This document shows positions 1 to 12,530 of a stretch of DNA of 64,000 bases, piece by piece. The first letter of the stretch is position 1. Each line of letters begins with the position of its first letter. Made by a program: the position numbers and the translations under genes. The notes below the pieces were generated by a model. That model was given only the letters and a program-made list of their open reading frames with translations. It made no database searches and was not told the origin of the DNA. The stretch spans positions 36,175,069 to 36,239,068 of the forward strand of contig NC_090249.1 of assembly GCF_037325665.1 (NCBI RefSeq), given 5' to 3'. The DNA comes from Littorina saxatilis. Taxonomy: Eukaryota; Mollusca; Gastropoda; Littorinimorpha; Littorinidae.

Positions 1-1451
1 TCGAAAATTTTCCGATGTTGGCAAGTTTCGCCTTATCGGGATGGGTGACTGGGTCTCATCATCTCGATGATCATTATAATGCTTTTGAACAGGAGGGAGG
101 CTCTTACTTCACTTTTGTCGCTGTTCGCGGCAGTTCGTAGTTGTTTTGAGCTTTCCGAGGAGAATCTTTGAGTGTCAAGCCCTTAGATCCTCCGTCGGGA
201 TCCTTTGTGCTTGTGGAAGTTTTCACAAGCGAGTCTTCTTTGTCACCACTTGGCTCTTCCTTGGTGGACAACGCTTGACTTTATACCTGCGGCGAGGGTG
301 CTTTGGCTTGTGTTGCACGCTCAAGTAGCGTGTCACTCACGGAGCGTTTTCTGTAGGCTTCGGTTAACTCCAAGCCTAAGAACTTAGGTTCTCTTTTTGC
401 GTTCTACGGAACCGCCCTCGGGTTTGGCAAACATCCATCGGGTTTTTGATAGCAAGAAGAAACTGTCTGTTAGATCAAGATCTCCTAGCTCGGGTAGATT
501 GTCTCATCTTTTCTTTTTGATGGGCTCTTTTGTACTTGTTTTTATTTTCTCTCGCCTGGGCGGTTACGTTCTGAAGGGCTATCTTTGTGGTCCTACAGGA
601 CGCAGATACAAAGGATGTTGCTTTGCCGTCTTTTACCTAGGAGTAAGCCTCTGCCTTTAAAGTTTTGTTCTTTTGGCGTGACTTTAATCTCTTTCTCGTT
701 TGAAAGTTATCTCTTTGAATCCGCTGCTATGCACGCGGGGTTTTTCCTTCTAAGAGAAGCTCATGGTAAAAGGGAAAGCCTTAGGCAGGCCTTGGCGGTT
801 TTTTGTTTCCAAACGAAAAGCTTCAGGCTGGCTGTTGTCTATTTTAGCTTTGGCTTGATACCCTCGCTTTCACAGGGCTCTTTCATAGATCTGTTCGGCG
901 ACCTTTTTGGTCTCACAGACGGGTCTTTGCAATCTTGGTTCCCAGACCTCTTAAGGCTGGCAAGAAGGCATCTTTGCTTTCTCACATTCGAATTACACGG
1001 ATGTCTGCTGTAGGGGTATCCTTGAGATTCTCAGGGGCTTCCGCCTCGACTCTGGATTTGGTTCAGAGTCTCTATAGGGTTTTTGTGTTTTGTTCACTTG
1101 CCACTTTGACTGGCGTGGTTCAAAGTGCTTTTTTCTTACGGAAAGAACTCCTCTTCTTTTTGTTTATTGCAGGTGGCTATCCACCTTTCTTTTTGGGTTT
1201 CCGTTTTGTCTTCCATGTCTTATTTAAGACTTTATGAGATTTCGGTCACGTTGTTACGGCTTGGTGCAGCTTGGCTTTACCCTTTTTTCAAGGCTAGCCT
1301 GGCGATTTATCACGGAAAACGGCCAAGCTTACTCTAGTAGCTTCTGTGAGAAGTGGGAGTAAGCGTGTTTTCTGGCTATTTTGAATAAAGACAGCTCTTT
1401 TAAGAAAGACTGATCTATGACTTGTGGGTTTTCTTTGAAATTTTCTGGCAT

Positions 1452-1873
1452 TTGAGCGGAAAATAGGGAAAACCAGCTTCGAATTGCATTCTCAATTCAT
1501 GAAGCGAGAGTTTGGCTCCTTTAGAGTCACGTTTAGCCAATTAAACTTTTCGAGGTTCGAAGATTTTTCTGACTCGCACGGATCTTGTTAGATTAGTGAA
1601 TCAAAGGTCACTTTCCTTATCTTTCATCTCGGTCGTGATTGAACCTCGGCATTTAAGCGGTAATGGGGGCAACCAGCTTCCAATTGCACTTTCTTTTCTT
1701 GAAGCATGAGTTTGGTTCCTTTAGAGTCACGTTTAGCCAGTTTAACATTTCGAGTTTCGAGGATTTTTCTGTCTTTCACGGATCTTGTTAGATCATTGAA
1801 TCAAAGGGCATTTGCCTTATCTTTCATCTCCGTCGTGGTTTAACCTTGAACGGTTGAAAACGACGTTAAACAC
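1452..1873 (+). repeat. Dimeric ~200-bp repeat inside the DIRS-like fossil
   Basis: Two head-to-tail units of about 200 bp start near 1452 and 1654. They share blocks such as the stretch around ccagcttc, tttagagtcacgtttagcca and cacggatcttgttagat. The second unit ends in gttgaaaacgacgttaaacac. That same tail closes the molluscan repeat at 37355-37745, so a SINE-like dimer is plausible. Confidence 0.6.
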
Positions 1874-2469
1874 TGAGTTATGGAGGGAAGAAGGTCTATC
1901 TACTCTGGTAGAGGTATGACGTTTTGTAGTCAACCTTACCTAGATGGACTGCTACACTGGATTCTTGCTCCTGGGGAGCTTGATGTGGTTATTTGTCCGG
2001 TGAGGACTCTCAGAAGGTACCTGTCACGGACTCGGCAATTGGTCAGAAAGTCAGAAGCTTTTATGATATCGCTTAACACAGCAGGTGTAAGGATATTGCG
2101 AAAGGGACTTTAACCAAGTGAGTCTCCATGTTGATCACACAGAGGTTTACCTGTTGACAATCACAGTCTGGAGATGTTAGGGCAGTTTTGCCTTTCTCTA
2201 TAGCTAGAACGTTTGAGGCAAGGGCATGGGCCTCCTCTTTGGCAGTCCTCCGGTCGGGCCTTTTTGGCTGAAGTACTGGAGTTGGCTTACTGGCGGTCTG
2301 AGGAGGTTTTTATTAACTTCTACCTCAGAGGCGTCTTGATACAGGACGGCAGTTCCGCGTTACCTGTGGTGGTAGTCGCAGGACAGGTTCTAATATCATA
2401 ATTTCGCTATATACCCGCCACCTATAGTAGCAATCTGCTATATGTGAGTTGGGTAATAATATGTAATTT

Positions 2470-2812
2470 AATCCAAAATTTTAATAATAAATTTTCATTT
2501 AATTAATATACTTACCCAACTCACATCGTTTAAACCCTCCCGCCTCCCCGCTGTGGTGGTATTGGGTTCTAAAAAAGTAGTGAGTTGGGCTTCGTTCGAA
2601 TGATACAAATGGCGGCGTATGCGCACGCATACGGATGTTGGACCGGACATCGGTCTGATATTATGGGATGGATCACTCTTTTTTAGGGTGGTCTCCCTTG
2701 TTACCAAGGGGAACATGTACAGCGTTACCAGCACTGAACTAGAGTTAATTGCTATATGTGAGTTGGGTAAGTATATTAATTAAATGAAAATTTATTATTA
2801 AAATTTTGGATT
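2470..2812. repeat. Inverted arms of the left DIRS-like element
   Basis: Two 57-nt arms at 2470-2526 and 2756-2812 are exact reverse complements around a spacer of about 230 bp. A direct copy of gctatatgtgagttgggtaa also lies just outside, at about 2434. Inverted ends plus an internal copy fit the known end structure of DIRS elements. Confidence 0.75.
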
Positions 2813-2814
2813 TT

Positions 2815-3100
2815 TGCGTGTTGGCTTATTCTTCATGCATGCACAGCTGCATGCAGATGAGGGAAATATCTACTGTGTGCACATGTTTTTGGTAATTGAA
2901 TAACTTTTGAGTGGTTCATGGATGCTGTTTGGTGTCGGCAAAACGTCAAAACTTCTCTCAATTCAGTGAAAATATTGCCATCACTTTGGCAGACCTGCTC
3001 AATTTCTTTCAGGATGGGAAAAGGCCAAGGACTGTAGGTACATTCTGAAAATTGCAAAAACGCTTTTGACATTTTTGGCTCATCTACATGAGAAAAGAAA
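2815..3100. other. Unassigned flank
   Basis: No gene or clear repeat was recognised. A short minus-strand open frame (2833-3072) has no domain or splice context that I recognise. Confidence 0.4.
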
Positions 3101-3102
3101 TA

Positions 3103-3293
3103 CAGTGAACCCCCTTTAGAGACCTAAAAAAAATCTGAAAAATCAGGTCTTAAAAAGGAGGGAGTCTTAAAATGGGGGTAAATTTGCAGAGGTTATGAAC
3201 AGAAAATCTGAAAAATCATGGTCTTAAAAGAGAGAGAACATGAAATTGGGGGGGGGGGGGGGGGAGGGGGTCTTAAAAGGGAGGTTCCTATGT
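3103..3293. mobile_element. pogo-like MITE, ~190 bp
   Basis: It starts CAGTGAACCCCC after TA and ends with a decayed inverted counterpart. It contains the family core aaaatctgaaaaatcaggtc, and the phrase gtcttaaaagg recurs. Related copies lie near 22.4, 36.6, 40.9, 51.8 and 54.0 kb. CAG ends plus TA targets are typical of pogo/Tigger elements. A long G run lies inside. Confidence 0.6.
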
Positions 3294-3533
3294 ACCAGCA
3301 ACATCCCAGGTGGTATGAAATAATCAATTTGCTTGCAAGGAAAATCCTGTTAAAAACTGAGCAAGACGGGCCTGTTTGAACAGTCTGTGACCTTTGGGGC
3401 TTTTTCTACTTTTTCATTTGATGTACAGTATAACTTGGTTAAAAAAAGTATGGTACTAATAAATGGGTTCTACTTGGATATACTTTAACTAATTGTAAGA
3501 GATTTCAGTTTGCATTTGGGTAAAACGTTAACG

Positions 3534-3770
3534 TAAGACAGTGGCGTGGTGGTAAGACGTCAGCCTCCTAATCGGAAGGTCGCGTGTTCGAATCCCGGTC
3601 GCTGCCCTGTGAGCGAAAAAGTTGCATACATATGCATGGAGTTGGCCAGTTTACATAAACACTACTAATAATTTGATACTATAAATAAACCGGTTTTAAC
3701 AAAATCAAAGTCTATATTTACCTCACTTCGGCGCTGAAGGGACATTAAAACCCAAAAACCAACCAACCAA
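3534..3770 (+). mobile_element. tRNA-derived SINE with (aacc)n tail
   Basis: The tRNA-like head has an A-box-like part (gtggcgtggtggtaagacgt) and a B box (gttcgaatccc). A short body follows, then cgctgaagggacattaaaaccca and an aaccaaccaacc tail. The head resembles the longer SINE at 4396, but the body differs. Confidence 0.65.
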
Positions 3771-4395
3771 CCTCACTTCGGCAATTCATTCAGTACTCTA
3801 TGTTTTAACATCTCTCATCCGTCCTCTCGCAGTGACAACTCAGGTAGGAATAACCGGGATAGCTCACCCGTCCACCAGTTGGGGTGGATTTACAAAAACT
3901 TCACGCGCAACATGACAAGACTCAAAAATTTTTGCGTGTTTAGGCTGTCAACCCTAGCTAAACATCAACCATAGGTGCTTGCACTTGACATTATATTATT
4001 CATTCCGTTTGCACCAATTAATCATAATCATGTTCGTAACACAGAGGCCTTTTTTAAAACATGTGTTCACTACCTGCTATACCAAAACATTAAGAAAAGA
4101 ATTATCCATTCCATTTCAGACATGGCCAGAATGTTTGGTAATGTATTAGATTTACATTTTGTCTTTAGAAGGTGTATTTTTTTCCTCTTTCATATTTTCC
4201 TCTTTCATCGGGAGGGGGGGGGGGGGGTGTTCCTCCATTGGTTCGGCTAGAGTTTTTTTTTATGCTTCTGTTATTGATATTTTTTGTATGTGGAAAAGGG
4301 GTTTCATTGTTTGCTGGTACTGATAAGTAGTACTGAGCTGTGTTTGGTTATTGAATCAATTTCCAGAAAAGCTCTTCTTAATTACTAGTATAATT

Positions 4396-4784
4396 GACGG
4401 GCGCTGTGGCGGGGTGGTAAGACGTCGGCCTCTTAATCGGAAGGTCGAGGGTTCGAATCCCAGCCGCGGCCGCCTGGTGGGTTAAGTGTGGAGATTTTTC
4501 CGATCTCCCAGGTCAACTTATGTGCAGACCTGCTTGTGGCTTATCCCCCTTCGTGTGTACACGCAAGCACAAGACCAAGTGTGCACAGAAAAGATCCTGT
4601 AATCCATGTCAGAGTTCGGTGGGTTATAGAAACACGAAAATACCGAGCATCTTCCTTCGAAAGCGGCGTATGGCTGCCTAAATGGCGGGGTAAAAACGGC
4701 CTTACACGTAAAATTCCACTCGTGCAAAAACACGAGTGTACGTTGGAGTTTCAGCCCACAAACGCAGAAGAAGAAGAACAAAAA
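4396..4784 (+). mobile_element. tRNA-derived SINE, full-length copy with target-site duplication
   Basis: The tRNA-like head carries A and B boxes (ggttcgaatccc). A body of about 300 bp and a gaagaagaag tail follow. The 12-bp direct repeat actagtataatt lies at 4384-4395 and 4785-4796, which shows target-primed insertion. Other copies or fragments lie at 16030-16402 (-), 33517-33650 (+) and 36660-37024 (-). Confidence 0.88.
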
Positions 4785-4796
4785 ACTAGTATAATT

Positions 4797-5400
4797 ACCT
4801 TTTATTACAAGTTGCAAATGTGTCAGCTTAGAACATTTGGATTTCTTTAGCACCTAAAGTTACTTACACTTGTCTGAAGAATGACTATCAGTGACAGTGC
4901 CTGTTTGGTTATAAACCTTGCATTTTAGAGCCCTCAGAGCCTTAAGCAGCTCGGTGGTAGATACCATTAGGTACTCATTTAAACTGGGCTGAAGTCTTTT
5001 TATCTTTCCTAATTCTGTTTGAATGAACATGTATGTGATTCACTTTTCATTTGAAATTATCTTTCTTATGTTGGGGATGTTTGATTTTTTACAGACAAGT
5101 TTTATTGCTGCTCTTTACTCATGAACTGTTTAAAAATGTACTTAAATAGCATTTACTTGCAGTTAGTAGGATTGACCTTCAGATCAGGAGTAGGCATAGT
5201 TTAGTACATCTCATTGCATCCCTTAAATTAACTAGAAGGATGACATGTATTCAGTGGTTTAACTTTCCTGTTTAAAATCTTCACGAGAGATAGTTCATAG
5301 TCAAAGCATGAGTATAAATTCACTCGCAGACACATGCAGAAAAAGACAAACATGCAGACAGGCAAACGCATACAGGTACCGACAGACAGAGATCGACCGA
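4797..5400. other. AT-rich flank upstream of the first seen TTLL7 exon
   Basis: No gene or clear repeat was recognised. Non-coding or short upstream TTLL7 exons could lie here or further left but cannot be identified from sequence alone. Confidence 0.35.
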
Positions 5401-5403
5401 CAG

Positions 5404-5426
5404 ACACTCACACGCATGCACGCACG

Positions 5427-5493
<67 letters not shown>

Positions 5494-5544
5494 ACTTACT
5501 CTCTTTCTCACATACACACACTTACTATCTTTCTCAAATACACA

Positions 5545-5625
<81 letters not shown>

Positions 5626-5637
5626 ACACACACACAT

Positions 5638-5681
<44 letters not shown>
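5404..5681. repeat. Compound (CA)n-(CT)n-(CA)n microsatellite
   Basis: Pure CA, then CT, then CA tracts end about 120 bp before the first TTLL7 coding exon. The long frames translated from both strands are low-complexity shadows of the repeat. Confidence 0.95.
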
Positions 5682-5683
<2 letters not shown>

Positions 5684-5804
5684 TCAAAACTGTGAAGCCA
5701 AAATCAAACCAAAACACAGCAGTCTTTATCAAACACATATCATACAAAGTAACCACAGAAATCAACTTACCTAACTAACCTCATCCTTTCTCTGTTTCTT
5801 TCAG

Positions 5805-6035
5805 ACCTGTCGCTGGCGTCACTGACGCATATCCCACCGTCACGACGCAGCAGCACAGCATCATTGCAGCCGCAACGGCCGGGGCCAGAAGACGGTCGCA
5901 GAATGAGAGGCGTCGAGCTGAGCAATGACGAGCTGGCCAGGCCCGACGTGAAACCACCGGTCATCAACTCCAAGAAAAAGAAACGTCGCAAACACAACAT
6001 CACTGCTAACCTGAGTGGCACTCGCTATGACATTG
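5805..6035 (+). CDS. TTLL7: TTLL7 exon 1 (first coding exon seen)
   Basis: The exon follows the acceptor tctgtttctttcag. The ATG at 5903 is chosen because [14 protein letters not shown] leads into the basic [20 protein letters not shown], which matches the TTLL7 start. The frame is open back to the acceptor, so an upstream start in an unseen exon cannot be excluded. The donor gtgggtaaag leaves phase 1. Confidence 0.85.
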
Positions 6036-9000
6036 GTGGGTAAAGTGCAATAACCCCACACCACCATCCTCCCCCCCTGTTTAAGATGTTCTAAAAACTG
6101 AGAAAATCATGTCTTGAAAAGGAAGGACTCTTGAAATTGATGGAAATTTACAGAGGTTATAAACAGAAAATCTGCAAAGCTATAATTTTTAAAGGATTGT
6201 CATTTTTCTCTTTGTTTTGTAAATACAGTAAAACCTCCCACTAACGACCTTGAAAATGTCCAGAAAAATCGGTCGTAAAAAGGAGGGGTCTTTTCTGGGA
6301 GTTTGGGAGGTATAATGTTTTTCACAGGGGTGGAGGAAACTGTTGGGCAGTTCAGTCTTGAAAGTTGTGTCCGTTATTCTATTTTTGTTCCCATTTGATG
6401 TGCATATGGATAAGCATGATGTACGTGCATACACCAGCGCACACACGGGCAGACATAACACACACACACACACACATACACACACACGCTCGCGCGAGCG
6501 GTCTCATAGGTAAAACTCAGTGATTGACCCCGGGTAAGAAGGTCAGTGTCTGTAACCTGGGACAGGAAGAGTTTCCTCTCAGACATCAAAGGAGACCTCC
6601 CATTGGTAAAACTTGCTCATTGGCAAGTATGGGACATTGACCCGAGGTCTCAGTTGGTGAGCACACACTCACAGAGTATGTGCACATAAATTAATTAACA
6701 AATCACAAATTCCCAACCTTGGGCAATTAAAGATTCTGTATTCTGTATTCATTATTGAGTTGTCATTCTAACTGCCCCTACCCAACCCCTCCCATCCCCT
6801 TTCCCATCCCCCCCTACTTCGAGGGCAGTCCTTCAATTGTGACAGCAATAGGTGAGAAGATGACAGCCATTGGCCACTTGACTTGCACGCACTACTGAGT
6901 ACAGACTACCACCCCTGACTCTTGATGCGTGACTAATGGCATGCGTGTTCCGCGTGTGCTGTGTAATTACGAACTTTGACTCTCACTGGTTAAAAGGTCA
7001 AAGTCGTTATTGACCCTACGTTGGTAGGTCGGTCGTCGGAAAAAGGAGGGCGTTGTTCTTGGGAGGTAAGTTACAGTGTGAAAAGCATCCGTGCCGAGAA
7101 ATTCGGTCGGCAAAAGGAGGGGGTTGTTCTTGGGAGAGGTGGTTACGGGAGGTTCCACTGTACATGTATTAAATTCTACTGGGGAAACAAATAGGGGGCT
7201 CAGTGGTTAGGTTTTCAGTGTTAAAGATAATTTTGTAGTCGTTCCCTGCTTTTTGAAATTTTATTGCTAGGCTCCCAAGTACAGACATGGGATTCAGAAA
7301 AAGTGATAATTAAGGAAAAAGAAGGTGGGGGTCTGGGGGCCGCAGAAGGCCCCCAGTAGGGTCCAGGGGCAACGCCCCTGGTCGGGGTCTGGGGGCTTCG
7401 CCCCCAGAAGCTGAAGGTTTTTAGTGTTTTAGACACACAAAAATGGCCCTGAAATGTATATTTCAGCTTAATCATAGAGCTTCTATATCAATGGCAATAA
7501 ACAATTCAAACAGCAGGGAAACATATGAAAGAAAATTGAATTTTTTTTTACCTCACCTTGAATTAAAGCAGAACTGTTTTCTATGAGTAGAAAATAGTTT
7601 GTCAGACTCCACGGCAAGTTGATTTTAGCAAAAGCATCGCCAACTTTCACGTCTTGTGTCTTCTGGCCTTTCTCGTCTTTCCAGCTCAATGATACAACTT
7701 CATCGAGCCAGTCGAATCTCCAGAGATTTTTCTTGTACTTCTGCTGGTCAATTTCCCGGGCTAGAACGGTTTCGTCTCGCTTTAGCTTCCTCATCATTTT
7801 GGCAGGTGGCTCGAAGCGATGTAAAAATGGCGCCGAATCATTCTCATACGGTATGCTTATACTGAATCCCCGATAGCTACGTTGAAACGGTGACTGTAGG
7901 AGACAAAGAGCGCGTTCCCATACGGATCGACCAGCAACAGTCTGACCGTTTTAGGAACCAACCGTTCAAGAATAGTATGGAATGGAGCGTCGCGATCAGC
8001 GGACCGGCCAAAAAACTTGGGTCAATACCTACATATACCCCCAAATTTTCTCAGCGGATTTGCACGAATCTCAAGAATGATCCCTGGAGCCTAAAAATTT
8101 ACGGAATTCCGTAAATTTACGGAAGAATCCCATGTCTGCAAGTAGATTTTAAAATGTTCATTGATTCTTGAGATAAAACAACAACTAAAAATGGTACAGA
8201 CAAGAAAAGAGATTACAAAAAGCTGATGTTTTTTAAATTTTATTAGTTAAATGCTGATGTGAATCTTGTATGATGTACCGTTTGCTGTTGCAGTTCGTCA
8301 GATGGTGGAGAAGGTGGGATTTTCAGTAGCAAAAGATGATGACCCTCTCTCGTGAGTTCCGTACATTTTTCTTCTTTCTTTGAATCATTTTCACATTTTT
8401 TGCATCTGCATCTGCATGGGTAACGCCGGCAAAATCCAAAACTTTGGCTTAGTACCGGCGGAACTGGGGAGAGCACTAATTAGGGTTCGTACTGCCTTCT
8501 AATAAGGCCAACAAAAAAATAGTGTGTTTACGGTAACATAGGCACAAAAAAAATAGGGTCGGTAGGTCAGGATTTTTTTTTTTTTCCCCAAAAACCATAT
8601 TTTTAAAGTTATTTTGCCCCCCCCAAATTTTTTTTTAATTTATTTAAAAAAAAAATTACATTTTTTCCCAAATGCCAAAAAAAAGTGTAGGGTCGCGCGA
8701 AAAAATAGGGTCGGTCGGGATACCGTAAACAGACTATTTTTTTTTGTTGGCCTAAGGCAGCACGAAAACTGTCAACTTTTTTTGGTTATTGAAATGATAA
8801 TGGTGTAGACCAGAAAAAAAAGTATGGCTTTGCAATTTCACACGGACAGATTGAGCAAAAATGGCAGTCTGCAAAATTAATGAAATTTTTCACAAATTCC
8901 CAGACATTGTGCCAGGAAACAGTCATGCTATTGATTTTTGGCCAAATGGAGGGAATGGTTTTATCAAATTTAAAAACGTTGGGAGATCTGAGATATACAG

Positions 9001-12000
9001 CAAAACTGCTTTTATGGGGAAGACTGCCTTTTAGATGTTGGGAAGGCAAAAACTCTAGTGTTGAAGTTTCCTTTCCGTTTTTGGATTTCAGATACCTGAT
9101 ATGGAGTGACTGCTTTGTGTCCACGGACCGTGTGTCTGAGTTGAAACCGTTCCAGCGACTAAACCACTTCCCTGGTATGGGCGAGATCTCACGCAAAGAC
9201 TGTCTGGCCAGGAACATGGGCAAGTAAGTAACCTCAAGACTTTTGCCCTGGCAATCTTCAAAGTTAATTCATCAACAAATTCCCACATACTCTGCACAGG
9301 AAAGTTAACAGTCATGATGAGGACTCCTCTGTATTCCTGAGCTTTTTACCCTCAGGTGATAAATAGATCCATCTGAGAAAAAAACCACAACACTACAAAA
9401 ATGTAGAGAATTTTGGAGGGTATTATAAGGGGCAAGGTTTTGTAACTTAGAAACAAACGTTTTCAATTAGAGTACATTGGTACCTGTGATGACAGGACAC
9501 CTCCAAACAGAGAACACCTTGTGTTGTCCCTCAGTCTATAAATGTGACCAAAGTAATATTGTCCATGAGAGATGGCATATGATGTGGGACACTTTGGGCG
9601 GGTGCCAAGGATACATGCCCTCTCATGTCATGTGCTACTTTCTCGACAGTACAGGGAAGTCCTCCCACAGAACACTCTACCTCTGACTAAAGAAGAAGAG
9701 GAAACCCCCAAGGCAACAGAGAAACCAGGCATCCAGATCTGCACCAGTGTTCCACATGTTACCTCAGGAGAAGATCAGAATGACACAGCTCGACAGGCAC
9801 TCACCTTAGCCCTGATCGACGAACAGTACCCAAAAGAGGCGTGGATCCATGTATACACCGATGGATCAGCAACTAACGCCGTGCTCAATGGAGGTGCAGG
9901 CATTCTCATCCAGTTCCCTGGGGGACATACAGCTACATCCAGCGTTGCCACTGGCAAACACTGCACAAACTATAAAGCAGAAGCAGAAGCTCTCATGCAG
10001 GCCGCCTCCTTGGTTCAGGACTCCGCAGACCCTTGCTACCAAGTTGTCTTCCTCTCGGACGCCCTTTCAGTCCTTCAGGCCCTAGAGAACGACAAACTCC
10101 CACAGCTGGCCAAAGCATTACAGATGGTCAGACAAACCAGAAGAGTTGTCCTTCAGTGGATACCAGCACACTGTGGGATACCAGGAAATGAAAGGGCAGA
10201 TGAGCTGGCGAAAGAAGGAGCCGTGGAAGACCAACCTGAAAACAGTGTCAGCTTTAGTGAGCAGAAGACAATCATCAAGGCATTGATGAGGCCAAGGACA
10301 AACAGAGATGACTACCACACAATGTCCAGAGAGCAGCAAGTCAACCTCATCAGGCTGCGTACTGGCCACAACAGGCTCAATGCTCACATGAACCGAAAGT
10401 TCAAGCTGGCGCCATCACCAACCTGTGCCTGCGGTCAAGAAGACCAAACAGCGGAACACATCTTACAGCGATGTCCCTTACTAGATGAGGAACGAAAAGA
10501 AGTGTGGCCGTCACCAACTCCCTTGCAGACCAAACTATACAGCAGTCGACAGGAGTTGGAGAAAACGACAACATTTATCACCAGTGCTGGACTGATTGTG
10601 TAACCTCTGCGAACGCCAAGAAGAAGAAGATGTCATGTGCTGCACTTACAAACAATTAAGCTATTCTAGCTGCTATTCGTTTGTCTTCTGTTCCCATAAA
10701 TTACAGGATTTTCTTTTTAAATGCACTGTAAACAGTCTTATTTCTATATTTGTCCGAAACTCCCAGTTCACCCATCAGCCCTCTTTCAACAAGACAAAAA
10801 CATCATTTCCATATAAACTTGAATATGATTATTCTCTGCATGCAGGATGCAAAAGTCGTTCCCAGAGGAGTACAACTTCATACCCAGGACATGGATCCTG
10901 CCGGCAGACTATGGGCTATTGCAGAACCATGCCAAAGACATGCGTGCCAAGAAAAAGACAAAAACGTTCATCGTCAAACCAGCCAATGGAGCGCAGGGTC
11001 ATGGGTCAGTAAAAATAATCATCATTCTGTGATATGAACATGATTGCCATCTTTCTGCTTCTGTTTTTTGTGTGATTTGTTTTGCCTGTGTTTTATTGGT
11101 TTGTACATGTACACTCGTGCACATATTGCACTGTCTGTTAAATACACACACACACTAGCTCCCGGCACAGGCACACACAGAAACTCGTAGACAGAAATAA
11201 ATTGAACTACTGCCTTTGACTTCTGTAAAATGTAGTTTGAAAAATGAGAAGTGGGTTCCTAAAGCTTATTTGTATGTTTACTGCTTATCAAAGTTGTTCA
11301 TTACTGCTTTTTAGTTCAAATCACACAGTCATGCTTATCTATCACAGGCAAAGTAGTACTCTCTTATTTTTGTCCAACAGAATCAGCCTGTTTAGAAACG
11401 CTGAGAAGATCCCGCCGAGTGAGCATTTCATCGTCCAGGAGTACATCGACAAGCCTCTGCTGCTGGATGGTTACAAGTTTGACCTGCGTGTCTACGTTCT
11501 CATCACGTCATGTGACCCCCTCAGGATCTTTCTCTTTAACGACGGCTTGGTGAGGTTGGCCACGGAAAAGTACCTGCCACCCCAGGAAAGCAATGTCGTG
11601 AGTTGAGAATAATAGATGTATTTTTAGTGTGAAGTGGGGGTACATGTGGGTGGGTGAATTAAGGGGGATCGGGAGGGGGGGGGGTAGTTGTGGTTGGAGA
11701 GAGAGAAGGGTCAGAAGAGTGACAGACGGAGAGAGAGAAAGAGACAGAAAGAACTGAAGAAATGTTCCTGAACTTGGTGGAGAGAGAGAGAGAGGAAAAA
11801 GCAGATAGGGAGAATCGAGACAGAGGAACATGCAGAAAGAGACAGAGAGAGTTAAAGATAGAGAGAAATGAAGAAATATTCATGAACTCGATGGAGAGAG
11901 ATGCATACCTTCATCCTGGGTTATATCAATCCTAACATCAGTTTCAAATGACAGAGAACAATCATATCATAAGAATCTGTGTCAGTTCTGTTGAATGCGC

Positions 12001-12461
12001 CCTTATGTCAGTTGCAGGAAGAATATGTACACATTTAAATTTTGTATGTCTTTTTTTCAGAACCACCTGTTCATGCACCTAACCAACTACTCGGTCAACA
12101 AGCACAATGAGTTCTATAAGCGAAACACAGGAAACGACACGGGCAGCAAACGATCCATCCGCTACTTTAACGAGTACCTCCGCAACAGTGACATTGATGT
12201 TGCCCTCTTGTGGCGAAACATCGCTGACATGATCACAAAGACACTGATTGTGGCAGAGCCGCATGTGTTACACGCGTACAGAATGTGTCGGCCTGGTGTG
12301 CCATCGTACAGTGACAGTGTGTGTTTCGAGGTACTCGGCTTTGATGTCATGATCGATCGAAAGCTGCGGCCATGGTTGATTGAGGTATGCTGTGATGAGT
12401 TTGTTGGCATGTCTTGATCCGCTTCATATTTTCGTCTTCCTCACAGGTCTCACTCGTCTGT

Positions 12462-12530
<69 letters not shown>

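Larger units (their letters stand above)
1..2813 (+). mobile_element. DIRS-like tyrosine-recombinase retroelement, 3' part (fossil)
   Basis: This is a fossil of a DIRS-type retroelement that enters from the left edge. Between about 1880 and 2400 the + strand reads pieces typical of the DIRS tyrosine recombinase, such as CPVRTLRRYL and, near the end, YWRSEEVFINFYLRG followed by LPVVVVAGQ. After this come two inverted arms (2470-2526 and 2756-2812). The stretch 1-1450 has matching base composition but I recognise no domain in it, so its assignment is inferred. The copy is broken and partial. The arms match perfectly, which suggests that at least the end is fairly young. A dimeric repeat (1452-1873) is inserted in it. 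Confidence 0.7.

Noticed and set aside
2833-3072. 79-residue minus-strand open frame
   Set aside because: No motif, splice context or codon pattern supports it.
3534-3610. tRNA genes (also at 4398, 52053, 56017 and others)
   Set aside because: A and B boxes are present, but each is followed by a SINE body and tail, and two copies have target-site duplications. They are SINE heads.
5308-5778. Long His/Thr and Cys/Val open frames
   Set aside because: They are translations of CA/CT microsatellites. The same holds for frames near 20.9, 22.1, 40.3 and 51.2 kb.
8786-9223. 145-residue minus-strand protein
   Set aside because: It is antisense to conserved TTLL7 exon 3, with no family resemblance.
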